Assembly: GCA_018806915.1 (NCBI GenBank) | Contig: JAGKQI010000105.1 | Location: forward strand, 372,001 to 436,000 | Direction of reading: 5' to 3' | From: Phytophthora colocasiae | Lineage: Eukaryota; Oomycota; Peronosporomycetes; Peronosporales; Peronosporaceae | DNA length: 64,000 nt | In this document: piece by piece, positions 46,154 through 53,912 of the stretch | Position numbering within the stretch: the first letter of the stretch is position 1 | How the letters are laid out: each line of letters starts with the position of its first letter | The notes under the pieces: model-generated | Told to the model about the DNA's origin: nothing | Database searches by the model: none | What the model saw: the letters and a program-made list of their open reading frames with translations, nothing else | Position numbers and translations under genes: made by a program

Positions 46154-48950
46154 TCACAGAACTATTGACCTTACAACTGTACGACCTCCATCAGCTCTAA
46201 GTTCTTCGCCAGTGTCCACATTCTCTTGAACCGCAGTTGATAGCAGACTCCGCTTTAGTTTATACAATTCTGAGCTTGTCCGTGCCTTTCCTCTTTGTGA
46301 AAAGAGCTTCTTGGGGAGATAGAAGCGGTGAAACTTCTCCCAACACGTCCAAGTGGTCTCTGGACAAGCAAACGGCTCCTTGGAGACATGGACATTCTGG
46401 CAAAGGCAAACGTTATGAAGCACACACACGTCCGTCACTTCAGTAGCGTAGCGATCTTCCCAACGGCACACGACGCATTTCCTACGCTTGCGGTTCATGT
46501 CAGTATAGAATTGCTTCGAGGAAACAGCCGAGCATCTTTTCTGAGGACTCTCAGAGCATGGAGTTTCATTTGTTGATCGTGCAACCCAGACTGTGCTCGA
46601 CGGAGATGAATGTTCAGGATCCATGCTTGCCGCACTGTCCGCGTAAAACATCAACCGTTCACTGGGGGTCGTGGTACGATAGCGCTATTGTAACCGTGAT
46701 CTCAAATGCCGACCCGTCAACGCTTACTTCAGTAGCCCGACAAGTGCGCTCTGAAAAGCGAAGTTTTTCGGCCCCGACATGCATCAAGGAGTACAACGCT
46801 AGTATGCAAGGCGTAGATCGCCTTGATCAAATTCGCGCTCGGTTTTCGCTGTCAGATGGGCACTCGTTCAAGAAATGGCACAAGAAACTAGCATTAGTTC
46901 TTATCGACGTTGCTCGAGCTAATGCTTATTTGACCCGGAGGTTGGCGGTGGATTTTAGTAAGGTGCGAGACCCACACCGAGATTTCGTTGTTGAACTCTG
47001 TTCCGAGTTGTTGTCGGGGAAGTGGAATGCAACCAGCGAGCTATCAGCCGAAACAGCCTGCCGGGAGGTTCCACGGGAGCAGTCTTTCTTCTCCAAAAGT
47101 ACATGGCGAGGAAAATGGGAGCTGGTCTTCCGCACAGTGCCACGAGCGTAGAGACCCTTGAGACGTAGTGCCATCAGCAGCTGCACTGAAGTGTAGTAGT
47201 TGTCGGAGTTGACAATCCGACGAGTAGCATACAGCGGCCGAACAACTTCTAGAACGCACTTCCGAATCGAGGACAGCTCTGCGACTTCATCGCTCAACGC
47301 CTGCGCTGCTTCAGGTGAAACAACGCCATCCAAACGTTCGGTGATTTCGCTCACGCAATGCAACCGAAAGTTCAGCGATATCCAACTCGTAGCGCAACAG
47401 AGCATGTAAATCCGGAAGTGGTATTTCCCGTCGGTTTCATAGGATTATATACAATGAGGGCCTTGCCGTACTTTGACCGGCAAGCAACACTTGCTTCGTC
47501 TAGCGCAACGTTACGACCGACCTCCACGTATTTTGCCCCAGTTGTCTTCAATATATTCAGCAGTGGGCGGATCTTGGCGGCCTGGTCCTGTGCTCCGCGT
47601 TGGTCTCAATACATTGAAAGCAGAAAGCTTTCCTCAGCTCTTTGAATCGGCGCAGAGGCATCACGTTATCCAGCCCAACTGAAGCCCCACCCAATATCAA
47701 ATTCTCCACTTGTGTGCCCCAGTAGTTAGCGTATTCACCTTTGTCGACAAGAGATAGGAACAGCAGTATCCCCAAAAATATCATGAGTTCATCAAGTGAA
47801 AACGGTTTCCCGACTGCGATATTGTTCAGGCGTGCATAGGTATTCATCTCTCCAACAACTTGCTGCCAGAATGAAACCGGAATGTACGCGAAAAACTCGA
47901 CGAGGCCGAGTGCTGGAAGATATGCTTGAATTCTGGTCGCAGTCGTGTTTTAGTTGATCCATCGGCATGTTCGTACAGGTCAGGAGGAGCCTCGCACTGG
48001 TTTTCGGGCTCAAATCGGATGCTTTTGATAGCCTCTACCTCTGCTAATGACGTCGGAAGTTCCATCGGAGGGTCGAAAGGCTCCATGTACTCCTCTAGAA
48101 TGTCGGTGTCATCATCGACATTGACTTCCTCACCGTCATCAACTGCACACAAGCGCCCCCATCCAGCCCCAGTAGAACGTCCGTGTAGAGCCCGATAGTT
48201 AGCGTTGCCCCGCTGCACAGCGCTCAGATTCAAAGTCTCAACGTGGTTTTGGAACTGCGAGTCCAACCAGTTAATCTGGAACAGCGACTGCTTCAAAACT
48301 CGGCAGACTCTTCCAACCAGATACGCACTCCCGACTCCAACATACTTCTTCTTTTGAGTAATAAAGCCCTCCTTCGCTGGAGCGAATGCTACCAGTGTGT
48401 CTACATACATAGACAACACTGACGGCAGGTTTTTTTTCTTCGTACGTCGAGTAGCTGTACCATTAGGCGTCGGTGTACTTGGCTCGGTAACAGTGGCCGT
48501 AGAAGACAACCTGGTGGGCAGTCCCGTGCAGCATTAGCAGGTGACAATGCTGCGGCACGTAATAACGGCGACTCGTTGGTGTTGGTTGTGGTAGTGGGCA
48601 GTACGGCGTCTGTACTGGTGCTGGGTCGTTGTGAGGCTTCAGCGACGTCGTTCAAGATGAGGTCAAGACTTCGTCTGGGTTTAGTGGCCTGTTTGTTCAC
48701 CACTGGCACTTCCTCTGGCGGCCGGCTTCGCTTTGACGCAGACTTTGGCTTGTTCTTTGACCCTCAGGCGGCCTCGCTTCCGCTTGGGTGGGGCGGCATC
48801 TGAATGCTGGATGTCTGGTGCTACGGCCCCTCCTGTGCTGTCCTTCCACGGGTCACAGCTTCGAGCGTACGTGATTCATCGCTAGGGGTGCTGATGGGTG
48901 TCGCTACCTCCTGCATAGGCTCGATCGCTTGTGAGGGTGTAGTCATTGCA
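46154..48950 (-). pseudogene. piggyBac transposase, frameshifted and with an internal inversion
   Basis: Read right to left: an N-terminal low-complexity part from about 48950, then 48509-47844 (residues before the DDE core), then KPFSLDELMIFLGILLFL…NYWGTQ at 47847-47557. The catalytic-type block VNSDNYYTSVQLLMALRLKGLYARGTVRK lies near 47200. The following piece (…YNASMQGVDRLDQIRARFSL…WHKKLALVLIDVARANAY) is on the + strand at about 46660-47050. The minus strand resumes with the Cys/His-rich C-terminal finger (KCVVCRWEDRY…CVLHNVCLC) at 46654-46154. Several frameshifts and the flipped block make it inactive. Confidence 0.8.
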
Positions 48951-49044
48951 AAGCCTCTGCCTTCCACGCGTCTTCGGTTTGTAAGTGGCAACTGAGACGC
49001 ATTGCGTCCGTCGATTTGTATCAGTTGGTACAAGATCAAATTTG

Positions 49045-49132
49045 AGAAAATTCAATTTCAATACTGAAAACAAGTTACGTGCCACACTAGAAAATTCAAT
49101 TTCAATACTGAAAACAAGTTACGTGCCACACT
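49045..49132. repeat. 44 bp tandem duplication inside the piggyBac element
   Basis: Two perfect head-to-tail copies of 44 bp (49045-49088 and 49089-49132), AT-rich, upstream of the transposase 5' end. Confidence 0.9.
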
Positions 49133-50076
49133 TATTTATATTCATGCAACTGAGTGTTCATTGTGCCGCTGTAAGCAGGCTACAATATGGGTACGTTTCT
49201 ACTGGGCCGATGGGGTTGGCTCGCGTTGCGGAGTGAAGGCGGATGTACTTCGTCATGTAGATCGTATCCGCTCAGGGCCACTGACAGCACATCCGTTGAA
49301 GTTGAACGCGTAAGGTATGTAGTGGGATCCGTAATTTATCACGGATCCGCCTCTATCTGTCTCAGGTTTTGTGCATTACGTGAACACAGCTTGACCAATG
49401 ACAAAACTCGCTGTCGATTTTGCTTGTGGCAGCTGTTATGTCAGCCAATGAAATTATTGCATAGAATATTGAGGAGAGTACAGTGGCTTATGAAAGGGAT
49501 CAAATTGCCCTCCTTGATTGACCTATTGCCATATGTTCAGGACGACTCCGATCAGGCAAGTACCGTGTTTTAAGAAGGGGGTCATTTTGCCCCCCTTCGT
49601 ATGTTAACATGCTAACTTTGTATACCATAGTAGTCAAGGTCAATAAGCTCTGTTCGCGAAAGGGTTAAAACCAATTTTTAGTGCAAATACAGGTGCTCTC
49701 TATCTTTTACCAAAATCGTTTTTAATTCGTTCTGACATAACCAGTCTACACACGCAGGACAGACTTTGCACCTGCGGGAAAGTGGTTCATGCATGAGGAA
49801 ACGTTAGAAACAGACGTTGGAATCTGAAAAACACACCATGTACATCGCACAAAACGACATCGCCAGTGCGTCGCGGTCGCAGCGCCAGTGCATCCGAAGG
49901 CGCCCGGTTCTGCGTCGCGGCCTCGTTTAGCGCCGTGAGGCACCGATGGATCTTCCGAAGTGCTGTTGCGCGAAGGTGGTGCGAGTGAGAGGAAGCCGTT
50001 CGGCACTCACTCAAATATCCGCCCACCAAGCCAAGCTGAGCGCGCTGCCGTCGCACCCAGCACCAGCACCCAGCCG

Positions 50077-51804
50077 ATGTCGCCCCTCTCAGCTTCCCAG
50101 CTACCCCCGGAGGAGCTCCGCCCCGGCGAGCAGATCGCGTATTACTCGATGGCGTTTGTATGTGGCGACCCGCGTGGATACCGCGAGGCTGTGGTGTTGA
50201 GTGTCAAAACTAGCCCCGACGCGAGCACGGCGCTCAAGCTGGACTCAGGCGATATCATTGCCCCGACGATGATGCTGAAGCGCATCGTGAACTGCTCTGG
50301 GAGACGGATCGCCGAGGGCAAAGCCCTGTGGCGCAAGCTGCGGACGTTGAAGTTGGTGGCAGGAGTTTATGACGCTCCAACACGGGCCAGCACTTTAAGT
50401 AAAGCCATTAAGGTGGCAGTTCAGCAGGCGTTTGCTGCTGTTTACCAAGGCGGAGGTGTATTAAGCGAGGATATTCCCAATGGGATCTCTGGGGTAAGCA
50501 CCACCGCGGTCGTGGCCCCAGCGACGGATTCACCGGCCTACAGCGCCCCGACATCGCGTGTAATGTCCTCTCTAAGACGTGAATCGTGTTTCCAAAGCTC
50601 CGAACAAGGAGATACATGCGAGGATTCAGAGCCTGCCGAAGCTAACGTCGAGACGGATGCAGTACCAGCTGATGTCGGAGATCCGCGAGGTGCGCAGACG
50701 GCCAGCGCTACTGCAGAGGGTGTAGCGCGGCTCCAGGTCAGTGGAATTGCATCAAGAACAAGTGCAGAAGAGTATGAAAACGAGGCTTTGGCTGGCAGTC
50801 ATAGTCAAGGGTCCCAGGACGTGCACGCGTTAAACGACGTTCAATTGGTGGACTTGAACGACTATCTGAGGTCCATTCCAACCCGGTTGCAGCGAGCGAA
50901 AATCCGCCACCAGGGCAAGAAGCGACCTGCAAGCTGGCATGTTCCCCGATCGCGGAAGCGCCGCGACCAGAAGAAGTGCGCTGTTACCCGCAGCGGTACG
51001 AGCATATACCATGCACACACTGTGAAGGCTCGGTCGACAAAGGATATTCTACAACGCGCCGGCGTCAAGGATCGCCTTCGCGCTCTTCACGTCCGGCGAC
51101 CAAAGTTTTTGGGGACCAGGACCGAGACGCTGAACCTGGCGAAGGAAGTGGATTGGCCAACCTCCGTTCGACCCATTACTGAGTCATTAGTGCCTGAGGG
51201 ACTCGTGTTTCCGGACATTGGTGACGGTGATCCCTGCCAATGCGTTGGGGATTGCTTCATGGACTGCTGTAAGAACGCTATACTATCCATCTACTGCACC
51301 CCCGAGTGCTGCAGCTTAGGAGGAGCCTGTAGCAATTCTCCGCGCAGCCACCCGGGTCTAAAATTGTACGACACCTGTCGTGTGGGTCTTGGCGTGCACA
51401 CCACTGCCTACATTGAGGTGGGAGATGTTGTCGGCGAGTACGTGGGGCGGTTGTTCGAGTACGCCGCCGTGTTGGAAGGCCAGCCCGCACAGGCCATCAA
51501 GCAAAACAGCGGCTACACCATGTTGCTCAACACGCAGTCGGCTTCGGGCATGTTTGTCTACGTAGAGGCATTGAAGTGCGGTTCAATCACAAGGTTCATG
51601 AGCCACTCCTGCGACCCCAACGTGGAGTTCGTCGAGATGCATAACAGAACCAACGTCAAGGTGCTCGCACGGATGATCAAGACTGTCCTGCCTGGCACGC
51701 AGCTTACCGTCAACTACGGTGACGAGATATGGTTCAAGTGCGCGTGCGACTCCTGTTGGGTTGACCCCGATGATGAAGAAGACGGTGGACACGAAGGAGT
51801 CTAG
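50077..51804 (+). CDS. SET-domain protein lysine methyltransferase carried by element X
   Basis: 575 aa from the first in-frame ATG; the frame stays open upstream to ~49960 without another ATG. Residues ~10-125 hold an N-terminal region of unknown fold (AYYSMAFVCGDPRGYREAVVL), then a Ser/Thr-rich linker and a basic patch (~270-305). An AWS/pre-SET-like Cys cluster (CQCVGDC…CC…ECC…C) lies at ~387-420. The SET domain is at ~425-550, with RFMSHSCDPN for the cofactor site and LTVNYGDE carrying the catalytic-type Tyr; a post-SET CACDSC follows. All expected zinc and SAM-binding residues appear present. The family methylates histone lysines; this arrangement resembles SUV39/ASH1/SET2-type enzymes. 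It is the only intact gene in the stack. Confidence 0.88.
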   Translation: MSPLSASQLPPEELRPGEQIAYYSMAFVCGDPRGYREAVVLSVKTSPDASTALKLDSGDIIAPTMMLKRIVNCSGRRIAEGKALWRKLRTLKLVAGVYDAPTRASTLSKAIKVAVQQAFAAVYQGGGVLSEDIPNGISGVSTTAVVAPATDSPAYSAPTSRVMSSLRRESCFQSSEQGDTCEDSEPAEANVETDAVPADVGDPRGAQTASATAEGVARLQVSGIASRTSAEEYENEALAGSHSQGSQDVHALNDVQLVDLNDYLRSIPTRLQRAKIRHQGKKRPASWHVPRSRKRRDQKKCAVTRSGTSIYHAHTVKARSTKDILQRAGVKDRLRALHVRRPKFLGTRTETLNLAKEVDWPTSVRPITESLVPEGLVFPDIGDGDPCQCVGDCFMDCCKNAILSIYCTPECCSLGGACSNSPRSHPGLKLYDTCRVGLGVHTTAYIEVGDVVGEYVGRLFEYAAVLEGQPAQAIKQNSGYTMLLNTQSASGMFVYVEALKCGSITRFMSHSCDPNVEFVEMHNRTNVKVLARMIKTVLPGTQLTVNYGDEIWFKCACDSCWVDPDDEEDGGHEGV

Positions 51805-52050
51805 GACTTCGAGAACAGGCACTAGTCTTGCAGAACATGCATAACTATTCAAGTAAATGTCTACTCTGTCTTTCCCGAGCGAGGAAATCGTCCTAATTGT
51901 TTTTCCTCGGGTCGCTTGATCAACATGAAATGTATCCAATATCCGACCACTTTTCATCTTCGAAGCTTAGCGCCTGGTGGGGGACATTCACAGCAAACGC
52001 TCATACGTAGTAAGTGGCCGGTAGAGAGGGCAACACAATTATATGCTCAG

Positions 52051-52333
52051 GTCAGCTCTAGTTGTACTTGCCTGTGTCCTGGACGAGTTAGAAAGTAGAA
52101 TTGCATGCCAGCAATCTGTAGCGCATCTGATGTGGAACGACGTCCGAGCAGGCCGTGCAGGCCCTGGAGTTGCTCTTCGTAATCTCGAAGGAGTTCATGT
52201 CGCTCAGTACAGTGTCTGCATCTACCGCATCTACGCTGATCGCCACCTCTCGCCAAGCGATGCGTCTCGGCATGTTTCCTCGCGTTCTCGGCTGGAAGGG
52301 TCCTGCCGATCGTCTGGCACCCTGCTGCGACAT
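52051..52333 (-). pseudogene. MULE-like transposase N-terminal fragment
   Basis: Minus-strand frame of ~80 codons. Residues DTVLSDMNSFEITKSN…ACTACSDVVPHQMRYRLLACNS recall the Cys-containing N-terminal region I associate with Mutator-like (MULE) proteins in Phytophthora. The frame stops before any catalytic domain. It lies inside element X, convergent with the SET gene. The family assignment is from memory of pattern and is tentative. Confidence 0.4.
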
Positions 52334-52536
52334 TTGGACTCCACGAGCGCTGGTTGGCTGCTCAGATCAGCCGCCACGCCCGTTTGTGCGTTGGTTCAGA
52401 GAATGAGCAGATGTGAAAGACCCGACATTCGTTTTGTGTTTCTACCGTAACGTGTGTCATTTCCCAACATTTGAGGTGCTGCCCCACATTTTTGGTTCCA
52501 GGTAAAGGAAATGCGGTGCGAGTCACGCGTTCTCTT

Positions 52537-52557
52537 CATGCATTCTGTCGATCGGTG
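52537..52557 (-). repeat. Right terminal inverted repeat of element X
   Basis: 21 bp, the exact reverse complement of 43944-43964; followed by target TA. Confidence 0.92.
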
Positions 52558-52721
52558 TAGCATTGTTATTGGGATGGGACAATTATCTCAATTATTTAAT
52601 TGCAATTATAATTGTAACAACGCTGATGACAAGACCTGTTCGATGTTAATTTTTTTTAGATGCATGTACTTGTGGTGAGGTCGTGTCACTGGTTTATCTC
52701 AGTGCGGGCGATACCTACGGC

Positions 52722-53048
52722 TTACGCTCTTTTAATGTCCTTGTTCTCAACCTTCTCAAAAGCGGGATCAAATTGGTGCGACTGGTTAATAGCGTTCTTT
52801 TTGATGTTGGCGAAGCGGAAGCGACGAGCTCGCCAGTCCGCACCCTGGTCCTCGTTATAATGCATGAAGTTGTTGCGTTTGGACTTGTCCAGACATACGT
52901 CCGGGTTGTTCATCAGGTATCGGGCACCGTTGCCAATGGCGGCGGTCATGGCGATTCCGACAAGGAACACGACCGGGAAGGTGCCGCGGTCAGTTGCCCA
53001 GAGGTTCAGCAGGCCCTTGGTAGCACGAGTTCCCTTGGCGACGACCAT
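52722..53048 (-). CDS. B12D/MLRQ-like small mitochondrial membrane protein, copy 1
   Basis: 108 aa. A short basic N-terminus, then one hydrophobic span (GTFPVVFLVGIAMTAAIGNG), then RYLMNNPDVCLDKSKR. This R…NPDV…KR pattern after a single span is that of the B12D / NDUFA4 (MLRQ) family, associated with mitochondrial respiratory complexes. The C-terminal half (MHYNEDQGADWRARRFRFANI…) is shared by all copies in this window. The outer hAT lies about 90 bp beyond its stop codon. Confidence 0.8.
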   Translation of the reverse strand: MVVAKGTRATKGLLNLWATDRGTFPVVFLVGIAMTAAIGNGARYLMNNPDVCLDKSKRNNFMHYNEDQGADWRARRFRFANIKKNAINQSHQFDPAFEKVENKDIKRA

Positions 53049-53480
53049 TGTCTGTAGGCTATAGAGGAGTGAAGTGGCCCAAGTGCTCCGAGGCAGGTAA
53101 ATTGCAGAATGAACTATGCGACGGAGCCCATTCCGTCACTGTCGACCTCACCTTCAAAAGTGCAGCAGGTGATAGATTACCCACGAGATTATGCGCAATG
53201 GACAACTGACCTATAGAAGCACGCTCCAAGGCAGTGCTGTCGCAGGGTGAGGAAGCCCAGGCCAGCCCGAGGAATTGTGCCGATTCATCGGCGATTCAAC
53301 TGGTATCATACCCGAAGCGACTGCCTTAAGTGCTGTGCTGGAAGCTCGCCATTGGGTTTACGAATTGTGGCAGATTATGCTGGAGGAAATCGTATATGTC
53401 GGAATGGTTAGATCGCCAATGCCCTTCATTGTGTGGTTAAATGCCTATTAGGTGACCTATCGGCTAAAAGGGTAGTCGAC
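53049..53480. other. Upstream region of B12D copy 1
   Basis: 432 bp between copy 1 and the 3' exon-like fragment of copy 2, without a supportable gene. It should contain the copy 1 promoter. Confidence 0.45.
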
Positions 53481-53555
53481 TTATCCTTCGTTGTCATGGC
53501 GTGACCGGTTGACGGGGTTCTTGTCCATGCTTGCGAAACGAGAGCGTTGGGCTTG
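53481..53555 (-). pseudogene. B12D-like copy 2, 3' fragment cut off by a retrotransposon
   Basis: Minus-strand codons QRSRFASMDKNPVNRS…DNEG then TAA at 53481. They correspond to the last quarter of the family (RRFRFAN…NAINQS…). This is the continuation of 58884-59096: the 5328 bp retrotransposon 53556-58883 sits between, with GCTTG duplicated at the join. Confidence 0.85.
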
Positions 53556-53854
53556 TGTCGCAGTAACCCGGGATGTTACCAAGCAGGTAAGTTTATTAAT
53601 GAGCAGATAAAATGTAGCCGAACACACGCTAACCTGTTCCCTACAGCCTTGTCCTTCGTGTGCTCGCGAATGCAGTCCTGGGCGCGTGCCAGCGCCCACA
53701 TAGAGAGAGGGATGCGTGCCTTGCCTCCAATAGCTTGTAGATGCCGCGTGCCTAGTGTCCAACAACTTTACCAGGGGCATCTGATTGGTATCCCGTCACG
53801 TGCTGGGCTGCTGCACAGCTCAAGCCTTGATCCACAGGCGTAATCACGGCGACA
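53556..53854 (-). repeat. 3' LTR of the retrotransposon
   Basis: 299 bp, TGTCGC…GCGACA. A purine-rich CCTTGGGGGCAC precedes it on the coding strand, a plausible polypurine tract. Confidence 0.92.
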
Positions 53855-53912
53855 GTGCCCCCAAGGCTTGGCTGAGTCATCTTGGCGTCATCACGTGTCA
53901 TCGTGTTCTTGG

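Larger units (their letters stand above)
44216..49664. mobile_element. piggyBac element carrying a SANT-DOT1-like gene, 5449 bp
   Basis: TTAA lies on both sides (44212-44215 and 49665-49668). The inward ends are CCCTTTAGAGG and CCCTTTCGCGA, the CCC-type tips expected of piggyBac with its strict TTAA target. A near-palindrome GGGGTCATTTTGACCCC lies about 75 bp inside the left end (44291-44308), and a close copy about 70 bp inside the right end (49577-49595). It holds a + strand SANT/DOT1-like gene on the left and a rearranged minus-strand piggyBac transposase on the right. It interrupts element X. Confidence 0.85.
43944..52557. mobile_element. Element X: 21 bp TIRs, TA duplication, SET-methyltransferase gene
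   Basis: Perfect 21 bp inverted repeats (beginning CACCGATCGACAG) at 43944-43964 and 52537-52557, flanked by TA at 43942-43943 and 52558-52559. The same site is uninterrupted in the inner hAT copy, which proves insertion. After subtracting the nested piggyBac (44216-49664 plus one TTAA) X is about 3.16 kb. Contents: TATAAAAAGG near the left end (43970), the intact SET gene 50077-51804, and a minus-strand MULE-like fragment near the right end. No complete transposase is seen, so X is probably mobilised in trans. TA duplication suggests Tc1/mariner-type integration and the CACCG tip recalls CACTA elements; the superfamily is unresolved. Confidence 0.85.
41456..52625. mobile_element. Outer hAT element, interrupted by two later insertions
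   Basis: The left end starts CAGCGTTGTAACAAT; the right end, read inward on the other strand, starts CAGCGTTGTTACAAT. The 8 bp ATGACAAG lies directly outside both ends (41448-41455 and 52626-52633). Own sequence is 41456-41844, 43114-43943 and 52560-52625, about 1.29 kb in total. Removing the inner hAT (one TTTTCACC kept) and element X (one TA kept) leaves a continuous hAT copy, similar in size and sequence to the inner hAT. Its transposase runs on the minus strand. Confidence 0.9.

Noticed and set aside
41456..52625. A single giant hAT transposon with SET, DOT1 and piggyBac cargo
   Set aside because: The outer hAT tips and duplications do enclose everything, but each cargo block has its own TIRs and its own target duplication, and the inner hAT shows the empty site. 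Nested insertions explain it fully.
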